Source of the DNA: Paenibacillus ehimensis NBRC 15659
Lineage (GTDB): Bacteria > Bacillota > Bacilli > Paenibacillales > NBRC-103111
Assembly (NCBI RefSeq): GCF_004000785.1
Contig: NZ_BILX01000028.1
Span: 18,842-82,841 of the forward strand
Direction: 5' to 3'
DNA: 64,000 bases
A program made the position numbers and the translations under genes. This document shows, piece by piece, positions 53,280 through 61,284 of the stretch. Every line of letters begins with the position of its first letter. The stretch's first letter is position 1. A model generated the notes under the pieces. That model saw nothing but the letters and a program-made list of their open reading frames with translations. It did no database searches and was not told the origin of the DNA.

Positions 53280-54264
53280 ACTTCACAAAAGGAAACAGCA
53301 GCTTCTGGTTGTCCGACCAGAACATGTTGTCCTGATCGATCACCTTCGTTCCGGTATCGAAGCGGGCGGGCACCTTCTTGCCCTCCAAGGCTTCCACCGC
53401 ATATTTGACGCCCAGATAGCCCATGCTGAACGGATTCTGGATAATCGTCGCCTGAATGACGCCTTCCTGCAGCGACTCGATATTTTCAGCCGTACTGTCG
53501 AACGTAACGGCTTTTACTTTTCCTTCCAGACCCAGCTCCCCGATCGCCCGGACCACCTCAATGGACGAAACGGCATGCACCGCGACGATCCCGTCTACAG
53601 GCTCCTGCAGGAGCCGGCGGATTTGCCGGGCGCACGGAGCGGGGTCCGAGGTGCACTCGACCTGCTCCACCACCTTCATCTGGCTGTGCTTGGCGATTTC
53701 GTCCAGCACGCCCTGCTCCCGCTGCTCGGTCGTCTTCACGCCCGGCTTGAAGCCGATCACCGCGATGCGTCCCCGGTTGCCGACGAGCGACGCCATTTTG
53801 AGCCCCGCCTTGCGTCCGGCCTCGAAGTTGTCGATGCCGATGAAGCTGCGCACCCGCGACGAGTCGATCTCCGTGTCGATGGCGATGACCGGCATGCCAC
53901 GCTCCGCCGCTTGTCCGGCCGCTTCCGCCAGCGCCTGATCGTCGTTGGCCGCCAGCACCAGCGCTTCCCGCTTGTAGTTGACCGCTTCGTTCACAAGCTG
54001 AATTTGGCCCTGCACATCCTCTTCCTGCTTGGGTGCCCCGACGGACAGCTCGACGCCGAACTCCTTCGACGCAGCTTCGGCCCCCGTGCGCACCGTTTTC
54101 CAATAATCGCTGTGCTGCGTCTTCAGCACGAGCGCAATTTGCTTCTTCGGCTCCGCGATGTGCGGCTCGGTGTTATCGCTCCCGCAAGACGGGAGCAGCA
54201 GGAGGCAGAACACGGCTGCAAGCAGCACCGGAACGGTTCGAAACGACGTTCTTCCGCTAGTCAT
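53278..54264 (-). CDS. Periplasmic-binding-protein-like sugar sensor lipoprotein
   Basis: 328 residues from ATG 54264, behind GGAGG and overlapping the kinase stop by four bases; a start at 54303 is unsupported. Lipobox LPSCG. The fold is type I sugar binding (RbsB/Peripla_BP_4): IALVLKTQHSDYWKTVRTGAEAA, PVIAIDTEIDSSRV and SFIGIDNFEAGRKAGLKM. No permease or ATPase is encoded here. Being translationally coupled to a kinase suggests that it presents ligand to the kinase instead of a transporter, as XylFII does with LytS in clostridia. Confidence 0.87.
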   Translation of the reverse strand: MTSGRTSFRTVPVLLAAVFCLLLLPSCGSDNTEPHIAEPKKQIALVLKTQHSDYWKTVRTGAEAASKEFGVELSVGAPKQEEDVQGQIQLVNEAVNYKREALVLAANDDQALAEAAGQAAERGMPVIAIDTEIDSSRVRSFIGIDNFEAGRKAGLKMASLVGNRGRIAVIGFKPGVKTTEQREQGVLDEIAKHSQMKVVEQVECTSDPAPCARQIRRLLQEPVDGIVAVHAVSSIEVVRAIGELGLEGKVKAVTFDSTAENIESLQEGVIQATIIQNPFSMGYLGVKYAVEALEGKKVPARFDTGTKVIDQDNMFWSDNQKLLFPFVK

Positions 54265-56057
54265 GACTCCTCCGCCCCTTCCGTTCGTACAGCCGGAAGC
54301 CACAGCGTCACGGTGGTGCCTTCTTCCAGCCGGCTCTCGATCTCCAGTCCGTAGGCCTCGCCGTAGCCAAGCCGGATGCGCTCGTGCACGTTGCGCAGGC
54401 CGACGGAGGAGCCTTCGCCGCTTGCCGCCTCGCCCGTCAGCAGCCGCTCCAGCTTGTCCACCGGGATGCCGAGCCCGTTGTCGATGACCCGCAGCCGCAC
54501 CTTTTCCCCGACGAGCTCTGCGGTGATCCGAATGAAGCCTTCGTCCGCCATCATCTCGATGCCGTGATAGATCGCGTTCTCCACGATCGGCTGCAAAATC
54601 AGCTTCAGCGTCCGGCAGCCCAAAACCTCCGGCTCCGCTTCGATTGCGAACTCGAATTTGTTCTTGTACCGCATCTTCTGGATGATCAAATAATTGCGGA
54701 CATGCTCCAGCTCGTCCTGTACAGAGATGATGGTTTGGCCTTTGCTGAGACTGATGCGGAAAAACTTCGACAGCGCCGTAATCATCGTAATGACCTCTTC
54801 GCTCTTGCCTCCGCCGGCCAGCCGCACGACGGAATTCAGCGTATTATAAAGAAAATGCGGGTGAATCTGCGCCTGCAGCACCTCCAGCTCGCCCCTGCGC
54901 TTCGCTTCCTGCTCGCGGATGATTTGCCCCATCAGCTCGCGGATGCGGGCCACCATATAGTTGAACCGGCGCGACAGCCGCCCCACCTCGTCGTCGCCCT
55001 GCGCCTGAATGTGAATGTCGAACACGCCCTGCTCCACCTTGCTCATCGAACGCTCCAGCCTGCGAATCGGCTGCGAAATTTTGGCCGACATGAACGCCGA
55101 AATCAGCAGCACGAAGACGACGACAAACAGCAGCAGCCAGGCGATGAAGCCGCCGATTTCCTTCTTGGCGGTCATGATTTCGTCCATATACGAAACGCCG
55201 ATGATTTTCCAGCCGATATTGTTAACGGTTGCAATGGTGATCAGCCGCTTGTCGCCGCTGGAGGAATCGAGATAGTTGCCGTACGTGTATTTAAGCGCCT
55301 GCTCGACATTCTCGTATTTCAGGCCGATATAAATGAGCTGCTGCTGAGGATGGTACACGATGTTGCCTGCGGACTCGTCGATGATGTACACGTACCCCTT
55401 CTTCCCCAGGCTGACGCGGCGGCACAGGTCGTCGATCGTCTTGAAGTTGAAATCGACGAGCAGCACGGCCTGCCGCTTCTCGCCGCCGCGTTCGATCGTA
55501 ATCTGCTTGCTCATGGACACGACCCACGTGTACTTGCCCTTGTACAGATTCTGGATGTGCGGCAGCGAGAAGGTCAGATGGTCCGGGTTCTCCAGCGCCG
55601 TCTTGAACCAGCTCTGCTCGGTCAGCTTCGTGTTCTTGCGCATGTCCATGACCGGAAGCCCCGCAATCGGCTCCCCGTCCGCCGTGAACAGCGCCATCGA
55701 TACGATATCCGTGCGGCTGTCCAGAATCGTCCCGAGCTGCTCGGTCAGCCGCTCTTCGCCCACTGCGACGGAATTCATCCATACCTTTTGCTCCACGGTC
55801 CGAAACACCTGCGACATATTTTGCAAGTAAATTTCGAGGTTGTATTTGACCTGCGCGACGATCTGCTCATTGCTAAGAAACGTATTCTGCTCCGCCGTCT
55901 TCGTAAATTTGTTGTACAGCATCACGCTGACGAAGGCCATGACCAGCAACGTCAGCAGCGTAAACGACGCGGTGATGATCACCTGAATGCTTTTGACCTT
56001 CCACGTATACACAAGAGCTGCCGCCATCCGCCGAAGCCCCCGGGCCGCCCGCTTCAT
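54261..56057 (-). CDS. Sensor histidine kinase (YesM/LytS type) with dCache-like outer domain
   Basis: 598 residues from ATG 56057, overlapping the regulator stop by four bases; the longer open frame upstream is out of register with the regulator gene and not real. Helices flank a large extracellular region (about 45-290) that resembles a double Cache domain (KKGYVYIIDESAGNIVYHPQQ). HAMP (RRLERSMSKVEQGVFDIHIQ), the phospho-acceptor block QIHPHFLYNTL (near 396), and HATPase motifs ENAIYHGIEM, VIDNGLGIP and GLRNVHERI follow. It should signal to the regulator encoded upstream in the same operon. Confidence 0.93.
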   Translation of the reverse strand: MKRAARGLRRMAAALVYTWKVKSIQVIITASFTLLTLLVMAFVSVMLYNKFTKTAEQNTFLSNEQIVAQVKYNLEIYLQNMSQVFRTVEQKVWMNSVAVGEERLTEQLGTILDSRTDIVSMALFTADGEPIAGLPVMDMRKNTKLTEQSWFKTALENPDHLTFSLPHIQNLYKGKYTWVVSMSKQITIERGGEKRQAVLLVDFNFKTIDDLCRRVSLGKKGYVYIIDESAGNIVYHPQQQLIYIGLKYENVEQALKYTYGNYLDSSSGDKRLITIATVNNIGWKIIGVSYMDEIMTAKKEIGGFIAWLLLFVVVFVLLISAFMSAKISQPIRRLERSMSKVEQGVFDIHIQAQGDDEVGRLSRRFNYMVARIRELMGQIIREQEAKRRGELEVLQAQIHPHFLYNTLNSVVRLAGGGKSEEVITMITALSKFFRISLSKGQTIISVQDELEHVRNYLIIQKMRYKNKFEFAIEAEPEVLGCRTLKLILQPIVENAIYHGIEMMADEGFIRITAELVGEKVRLRVIDNGLGIPVDKLERLLTGEAASGEGSSVGLRNVHERIRLGYGEAYGLEIESRLEEGTTVTLWLPAVRTEGAEES

Positions 56058-57709
56058 CCGCGCTGTCCCTCCAAGGCCGCGCTCCGGTATTCCTTCGGCG
56101 AGACGCCGACATGCTTGCGGAAGCTGAAGCTGAAGTAGTTCGGCTCCGCATACCCGACCCGCTCGGCGATCTCGAACGCTTTCAGATCGGTCGTCCGCAG
56201 CAGCTCCTTCGCCGCTTCCATCCGAATGTGCATCAAGTAGTTCACGAACGTCATTTTCGCTTCTTTCTTGAAAATGCTGCTGAAATAGCCGGCGCTGATG
56301 TGCAGATGGCCGCATACTTTCTGGATCGAAATGTCGGTCTCGTGGTAATGGCTTTTCGTATAGTCGATCGCCTGCTCCACCAGCGATTTGTACGTATACT
56401 GCCGCTGGCTCGCGATGCTGTTCATAATGGCGGTGCACAGACCGAGAATGCGGTTCTTCGCTTCCTGCAGGCTCGTGAACTTGTGCAGCTCCGCGAACGG
56501 CACGAAGTCCGTCCCCAGCACCGCATCCAGATCGACGTTCGCGTCTTTGGCCGCTTTGAGAATGGCGGTCAGCATTTCCATCAAGTAAATCTGGTAATCC
56601 TTGAACGACACCTGCGTTTCGCCGATGCCTTGAAACAAGCCGTCCACCGTCTCCTGAATTTCCTGCGGGGTGCCGACCTTCAGACAGCGGATCAGCGCAT
56701 GCTCCTTCAATTCGTCGAAGCGCAGCTTCTCGACGAAACGCGTCTCCACATCGTCGATGCAAATGATCCGGTTATTGCCGAGAATGCCGCGGTAATCGAG
56801 CGCCAATACCGCGTCCTTATACGAATAGGACACGTCCGTCAGCTCGCCGCATACGGTGCCGACGCCGATCGTAACGGTAAATTTTAAATATTTCTCAATG
56901 CTCTGCCGGATCTCCTCCAGCGCCGTAAGCGTTTTCTTAAGCACGGTAGCTCCGCCTTCCGGCGCCTGAACGTCTACGGTCAACAGCACCAAATAATCGT
57001 TGTGCAAAAACACCCGTCCCAAGCGGTGCTTCTCGACGATTTCTTCGGCCACGTTCAGCACGGCGAAGCGCTTCAGCTCCGTGTCCTTCGAAGCTTTCAG
57101 CGATGCCGCGGCCGCCCCGTCCGAGTCCTCGCTGCCGTCCGTATCCATGCTGATGACGGATACGACGTAGGCGTCCGCCGCCAGCTCCAGATTGTAGCTG
57201 CGGCACTTCTCCTCGATTTCGCGCCGCGGGAGCTTCCGCGCGACCAGCGAGGCCAGGAACACCTCGCGCAGCACGGGCAGACTTCGCCGGTAATGCTCCT
57301 GCAGCGTCTGGACGTTTTCCTTCTCCGCCGCTTCTTCGTCAATCCGGCGCTTGATCTTCGCCAGCACGTCGATCAGCTCCTGCGCCGAATACGGCTTGAG
57401 CACATATTCGTCGATATGCAGCTTGACCGCTTTTTGCGCATATTCGAACTCGTCGAAGCCGGTCAGGATCACGATCTTCGTCGCTTCGTACCGCTGCCGG
57501 ATCCACGCCGCCAGCTGAAGCCCGTCCATAAACGGCATGCGGATGTCGGTGACGACGACGTCCGGCACCTCCCGTTCGAACAGCTCCGCCGCCTCCTGAC
57601 CGTTTTCCGCGGTTTCGATCACTTCGAATCCGTGGCGGGCCCAGTCGATCTCCCGCAGGATGCCTTCGCGCACATCTTCTTCGTCTTCCACAAGCATGAG
57701 CTTATACAT
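56054..57709 (-). CDS. Response regulator, YesN type with AraC output domain
   Basis: 551 residues. Receiver residues E8/D9, phospho-acceptor D55 (VVVTDIRMPFMDG) and K105 (YVLKPYS). A 300-residue middle region is followed by an AraC double helix-turn-helix (ISIQKVCGHLHISAGYFSSIF and KAFEIAERVGYAEPNYFSFSF). First gene of a three-gene operon with kinase and binding lipoprotein. No transport operon lies next to it here, so its targets are elsewhere; the 21-bp direct repeat before mglB is one possibility in this window. Confidence 0.92.
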   Translation of the reverse strand: MYKLMLVEDEEDVREGILREIDWARHGFEVIETAENGQEAAELFEREVPDVVVTDIRMPFMDGLQLAAWIRQRYEATKIVILTGFDEFEYAQKAVKLHIDEYVLKPYSAQELIDVLAKIKRRIDEEAAEKENVQTLQEHYRRSLPVLREVFLASLVARKLPRREIEEKCRSYNLELAADAYVVSVISMDTDGSEDSDGAAAASLKASKDTELKRFAVLNVAEEIVEKHRLGRVFLHNDYLVLLTVDVQAPEGGATVLKKTLTALEEIRQSIEKYLKFTVTIGVGTVCGELTDVSYSYKDAVLALDYRGILGNNRIICIDDVETRFVEKLRFDELKEHALIRCLKVGTPQEIQETVDGLFQGIGETQVSFKDYQIYLMEMLTAILKAAKDANVDLDAVLGTDFVPFAELHKFTSLQEAKNRILGLCTAIMNSIASQRQYTYKSLVEQAIDYTKSHYHETDISIQKVCGHLHISAGYFSSIFKKEAKMTFVNYLMHIRMEAAKELLRTTDLKAFEIAERVGYAEPNYFSFSFRKHVGVSPKEYRSAALEGQRG

Positions 57710-57875
57710 CGGTCACGGCCTCACTTTGCGCCGCTGCGGGAGCTTGCGCCTCCCGGCTTCGGCAGGTTTCGAAATCTCGTGATAACAATGTACCAGAAGG
57801 GCGCCCTGTTTGAAAAGTGGAGGATTTAGGTCATCTGCAAGCCTCACGGCAGCTTATGGCTTCGCGGGGTCCACG

Positions 57876-58487
57876 CTACTTCCGGCACACCGCCACGCCG
57901 ATAAAATACCGGATGCCGTCCCGCGGCTTCTCGAAGGTTACTCCGCGCTGGTAGTAAATATCCACCTCGGCAAAGCCGACGAACAGCTCCTCGAACTGCT
58001 CCGGCGTGAGCTGGTGAACATGAAACGGTTCGCTGGTCGGCATGCCCCGTCCCCGGCCGAACGGGCTGGACAGCACCAGGATGCCCCCCGGCTTCAGCAT
58101 GCGGTAGAGGTTGTCCATAAACGTCCTGTCGTCCTTCAGATGCTCGATCGTTTCAAAGCTCAAGATCGTATCGAACAGGCCGAGCCGCTCCGGAAGCCCC
58201 GGATCCGTGGCGTCTTCTTGCACATACGTCACCTTCTGATGATGGTATTCCCGGCTCGCGTACCGCAGCGTCTCCTCATCGTTGTCGACGGCGACGATTT
58301 CCGTCACTTCCCGCTTCCGCTCCTTGGCCGTCATATGGCTCCCGTACCCGGTTCCGCACGCAATATCCAGCACCCGCCCCTGCGCGTAAGGAGCGGCAAA
58401 ATAATATCTCGCGATATGCTCCAGCAGCATGCCGTTCGTCGGCTTCATCTGCTTGGGAATAATTCGCTCTCCCGTCCATTCGAGCAT
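57876..58487 (-). CDS. Class I SAM-dependent methyltransferase
   Basis: 203 residues from ATG 58487, which has the classical AGGTGAT site; a GTG three codons earlier overlaps it. The motif I glycine loop VLDIACGTGYGS, acidic motif II VAVDNDEETLRYA, and FDTILSFETIEHL with GGILVLSSPFG define the fold. Small ubiE-like enzymes of this sort act on diverse metabolites; the substrate is unknown. It stands alone. Confidence 0.88.
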   Translation of the reverse strand: MLEWTGERIIPKQMKPTNGMLLEHIARYYFAAPYAQGRVLDIACGTGYGSHMTAKERKREVTEIVAVDNDEETLRYASREYHHQKVTYVQEDATDPGLPERLGLFDTILSFETIEHLKDDRTFMDNLYRMLKPGGILVLSSPFGRGRGMPTSEPFHVHQLTPEQFEELFVGFAEVDIYYQRGVTFEKPRDGIRYFIGVAVCRK

Positions 58488-58510
58488 CTTTATCACCTCA
58501 CCCGAAAGCT

Positions 58511-58552
58511 AAAAAAGACCGCCCATCCAAGTTAACAACTTGAACGGCGGCT
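58511..58552 (-). terminator. Intrinsic terminator of the ydjO-like gene
   Basis: A long stem with AAGTT/AACTT and CCGCC/GGCGG pairing; on the minus strand TCTTTTTT follows. Confidence 0.85.
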
Positions 58553-58565
58553 GTCAAATTCGTGT

Positions 58566-58793
58566 CTATTCCTTTTGCCCAGTCTTGACGGTACGCTGAT
58601 CCGGCGCCAGGTTCACCAGCGCCGGCAGCATTTTTATATCGCTGACCATAGGGGACTGGCACAACGGACATGTCGGGTTATGCTCGAACATAAAATTGTC
58701 CCGCATCCACCCGTTGCAGTCTTCTTTCGTACAGGACCAGATCTTGGTCTCTTCCTTGGGGAGTTCCTCAAACATCTTTTTACGATAATTCAT
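58566..58793 (-). CDS. ydjO: Cold-inducible zinc-ribbon-like protein, YdjO family
   Basis: 75 residues from ATG 58793, six bases after AAAGGGGA; ATG 58799 touches that site. WSCTKEDCNGWMRDNF and NPTCPLCQSPMV hold four Cys in two pairs, close to Bacillus subtilis YdjO (CTKEDCNGW is almost identical). YdjO is described as cold-inducible with unknown function. It sits next to the CspA-type gene, which may suggest a shared cold response. Confidence 0.9.
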   Translation of the reverse strand: MNYRKKMFEELPKEETKIWSCTKEDCNGWMRDNFMFEHNPTCPLCQSPMVSDIKMLPALVNLAPDQRTVKTGQKE

Positions 58794-58825
58794 GGCCATT
58801 CCCCTTTCCGATCTCAATACTAAAA

Positions 58826-58858
58826 GAAAAAACCGCCCCTAACTTGCGTTAGAAGCGG
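58826..58858 (-). terminator. Intrinsic terminator of the cold-shock gene
   Basis: On the minus strand CCGCTTCTAAC pairs with GTTAGGGGCGG over a four-base loop, then TTTTTTCTTTT. Confidence 0.92.
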
Positions 58859-58867
58859 GCTTGCTGC

Positions 58868-59071
58868 TTAGTAAACCTTGACAACGTTCTCGGCTTGCGG
58901 TCCGCGGTTGCCTTGAACGACGTTGAATTCAACGCGTTGGCCTTCGTCAAGGGATTTGAAGCCTTCGCCTTGGATCGCGCTGAAGTGCACGAATACGTCG
59001 CTGCCGCCTTCAACTTCGATGAAGCCGTAGCCTTTCTCTGCGTTAAACCATTTTACTGTACCTGTTTGCAT
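58868..59071 (-). CDS. Cold-shock protein, CspA/CspB family
   Basis: 67 residues from ATG 59071, behind GGAGG. A single-stranded nucleic-acid-binding OB fold: RNP1 is KGYGFIEV and RNP2 DVFVHFSAI, and the start [12 protein letters not shown] is near-invariant. It acts as an RNA chaperone in the cytoplasm. Its 137-nt leader contains an 18-bp hairpin. Confidence 0.97.
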   Translation of the reverse strand: MQTGTVKWFNAEKGYGFIEVEGGSDVFVHFSAIQGEGFKSLDEGQRVEFNVVQGNRGPQAENVVKVY

Positions 59072-59128
59072 GGGTGTGACCTCCACATTAATTAATATTA
59101 ATATGCTCATTTTTAACCAAAATTAAAA

Positions 59129-59187
59129 AATTCACACATTGAAAAAAGTATCATGTAAAAAATGTCACCTTTTTCAATATGTGAATT
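59129..59187 (-). promoter_or_regulatory. 18-bp hairpin in the cold-shock mRNA leader
   Basis: AATTCACACATTGAAAAA (59129-59146) pairs with TTTTTCAATATGTGAATT (59170-59187) with one mismatch and a 23-base loop. It falls at about nucleotides 20-80 of the leader, a position fitting cold-dependent mRNA control. Confidence 0.7.
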
Positions 59188-59215
59188 CCGGTTTCATTTT
59201 ATAAACATTTATTTC

Positions 59216-59244
59216 ATTCTACCACATTCCGTACGTAAAGGCAA
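59216..59244 (-). promoter_or_regulatory. Candidate promoter of the cold-shock gene
   Basis: Minus strand: TTGCCT (59244-59239), 17-base spacer, TAGAAT (59221-59216). Start point near 59208 gives a leader of about 137 nt. The rest of 59245-59398 has nothing further that I recognise. Confidence 0.6.
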
Positions 59245-59398
59245 ATATCGCCGTCAACAAAACTTCTGACGACAAGCGGCGGCATGTGATTCAATTATAA
59301 AGAATTATTTAGAAAAGACAACTAACTTTTGGCGAAGCGCCAGCCGATAGATACAAATGAGCAAGTCAAAATTTACTGTTGTTAATGGAGGAATCGCT

Positions 59399-59635
59399 GT
59401 GGATTATAATGCACCGCAACATCAGCTAAAGAGTCCGAAAAGCTTTGTAGCCGCGCTGCTTCTTGCTTTTTTCTTAGGATCGCTTGGCGTTCATCGCTTC
59501 TACGTAGGCAAGGTCGGAACCGGCATTCTGATGCTGATTACCTTAGGCGGCTTCGGTATTTGGACATTGATTGATTTTATCATGATCGCCGTTGGAAGCT
59601 TTACCGATTCTGAAGGCAGACCTATCAAAAATTAA
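59399..59635 (+). CDS. TM2 domain membrane protein
   Basis: 78 residues from GTG 59399, seven bases after GGAGG; an in-frame ATG at 59357 lacks any site. The TM2 module is clear: two helices (KSFVAALLLAFFLGSLG and GTGILMLITLGGFGIWTLIDF) linked by HRFYVGKVG, plus the closing DFIMIAVG. Such proteins are small and widespread; their function is not known. Confidence 0.9.
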   Translation: MDYNAPQHQLKSPKSFVAALLLAFFLGSLGVHRFYVGKVGTGILMLITLGGFGIWTLIDFIMIAVGSFTDSEGRPIKN

Positions 59636-59687
59636 TTCCTATAGCTTCATCATTTTCGACAAGGAACTGCTGCTGCGCGGCAGTTTT

Positions 59688-60962
59688 TTATTCACGCTTG
59701 TCCGGGAATCGGAGAGTCGCGGCAATGAGAAACGCCACCGCCAGCAAGCCGAAAGGAACGACGCTGATCAAAAAGCGGAACGTCGCCTCCGGATCGGGCC
59801 CCGGATGCTCCCCGCTCACATACCCGAACAGCATGCCGACCGCCCAGAACGCCAACGCCGAGATCAAGCCGCTCGAACGCGTAATAAAGCCGCCGACGGC
59901 GGTATAGACGCCCTCTCTCCGGCGTCCGGTCCGCTCGAAGTCCCGGTCGATGATCCGGCTGCCGAGCACGGGCGGCGTCACCAGAAAGCCCGCCAAGCCG
60001 AACCCGACCGCAACGCCGGCCGCGATGCCGCCCGCCAGATTGCCGCCGAACCACAGCGGAAGGACGGACAACCCGTACACGGCCAAAGAAAGCCGCCAGC
60101 CCCGGACCGCCCCCAGTCGGCGAACGATCCAATACCACACGGCAACCAGCGGAATGACCGAGACGAATACGGAGGCAAGGAGCAGGGATACTTGCGATTC
60201 CGGGATGCGCAGAACGTATTTGGCATAAAACGGAATCATCGAGCCAATCAGCCCGTTCACCGTCTGCGCGAACGAGTTGGCCAGATTGAACAACCAGAAC
60301 ACGCGGTTTTTGAGCGTTTCGCGGAACGCCTCCACCAGCCGGAGCGGCGGTTCTTGGCGGGCTTCCTCGCTTTCCCTTACGGCCGCCATGCACAGCAGCA
60401 TGAATACGGCAAAAGCGGCGGCATACACGAGCGCCATCCGTCCGAAGCCCATCGCGGCGAATAAGACCGGCGTCAGCGCCGAGCCGATAAGGATGGCGGC
60501 GATCTGGAAGCCCTGCTGGATGGCGGAGGCTTTGGCCCGCAGCCGCTCGCCCCGGAACAGCTCCGGGAACAAAGCGCCGTAGTTCACCCACAGAATGGCC
60601 GAGACGCTCTCGAACAGCACGAGCGCGATCAGAAACCAAACGAACAAGCTGTAGCCGGACAAGCCTTCCGGCACCGCGAATACCATAAGGAACGTCAGCA
60701 TGAACGGCGGAACGGACCCTACGATCCACGGCTTGCGCCGTCCGAAGCGGCTGCGCGTCCGGTCCGATAAATAGCCGAACAAGGGCTGGCCCAGCGCATC
60801 CCAGATCAAGTAAACCGTTCTTGCGAGCGTGGCAAGCCCCACGCCAAGCCCCAGCTTCTCCACGTAGTAGTAGCTGTAGAACGCGCTGAACGCTTGCGTC
60901 GGGATCATCATGGCGAGCATGCCCAGAGCGAAGGCGGTCGGGGAATTCACAACCTTTTTCAT
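59688..60962 (-). CDS. GPH-family sugar:cation symporter (MFS)
   Basis: 424 residues with about twelve helices. Glycoside-pentoside-hexuronide features include AFSAFYSYYYVEKLGLG, VYLIWDALGQPLFGYLSDRTRSRFGRRKPWI and GSRIIDRDFERTGRRREGVY (C-terminal GPH block). It imports a glycoside or sugar using a cation gradient. A near-match to a catabolite-responsive element lies upstream. Substrate not determinable. Confidence 0.88.
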   Translation of the reverse strand: MKKVVNSPTAFALGMLAMMIPTQAFSAFYSYYYVEKLGLGVGLATLARTVYLIWDALGQPLFGYLSDRTRSRFGRRKPWIVGSVPPFMLTFLMVFAVPEGLSGYSLFVWFLIALVLFESVSAILWVNYGALFPELFRGERLRAKASAIQQGFQIAAILIGSALTPVLFAAMGFGRMALVYAAAFAVFMLLCMAAVRESEEARQEPPLRLVEAFRETLKNRVFWLFNLANSFAQTVNGLIGSMIPFYAKYVLRIPESQVSLLLASVFVSVIPLVAVWYWIVRRLGAVRGWRLSLAVYGLSVLPLWFGGNLAGGIAAGVAVGFGLAGFLVTPPVLGSRIIDRDFERTGRRREGVYTAVGGFITRSSGLISALAFWAVGMLFGYVSGEHPGPDPEATFRFLISVVPFGLLAVAFLIAATLRFPDKRE

Positions 60963-60994
60963 CCAGGAACAGTTCCCCCTTCGGCATCTTTATC

Positions 60995-61008
60995 CGTAAG
61001 CGCTGCCA
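60995..61008 (-). promoter_or_regulatory. Candidate CcpA (cre) site upstream of the symporter
   Basis: TGGCAGCGCTTACG on the minus strand fits TGWNANCGNTNWCA at most positions, missing at the third and last. It is about 33 bases before the ATG, so CcpA could act as a roadblock under good carbon supply. Confidence 0.4.
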
Positions 61009-61170
61009 ACAATACTTCTGGAAGTTTGCTTCCTATACCCCTATGTCGGTCTGTCGTGAAGTATTCCAATTTATCCGATTTGTAATCTAATTGAAATGTA
61101 ATTTTCATCGTTCTTTAATGTTCGCAGACTATAATAATCCTTGACCCCCTTTTTAATATATAAAACCTTT

Positions 61171-61207
61171 AGACCCACAGCCCGTTGCTTGTGGGTCTCT
61201 TTCTGTC
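61171..61207 (+). terminator. Hairpin of unclear ownership
   Basis: AGACCCACA (61171-61179) pairs with TGTGGGTCT (61190-61198), then CTCTTTCT. No plus-strand gene precedes it. Upstream 61009-61170 shows an isolated TATAAT at 61130 without a good -35 and no genes. Confidence 0.5.
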
Positions 61208-61222
61208 CATTTGTTGGAAGGC

Positions 61223-61270
61223 AAAAAAAGGACAGTCACCACAGGAAATTGCTCCTGTCCGAGACCGTCC
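61223..61270 (-). terminator. Intrinsic terminator of the chemoreceptor gene
   Basis: On the minus strand GGACGGT pairs with ACTGTCC around an inner ACAGGA/TCCTGT stem, followed by TTTTTTT. Confidence 0.88.
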
Positions 61271-61284
61271 CGCTGACGTTACAT

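Noticed and set aside
54384..56138. Plus-strand open frame of 584 codons
   Set aside because: Antisense shadow of the sensor kinase; histidine- and arginine-rich low-sense translation.
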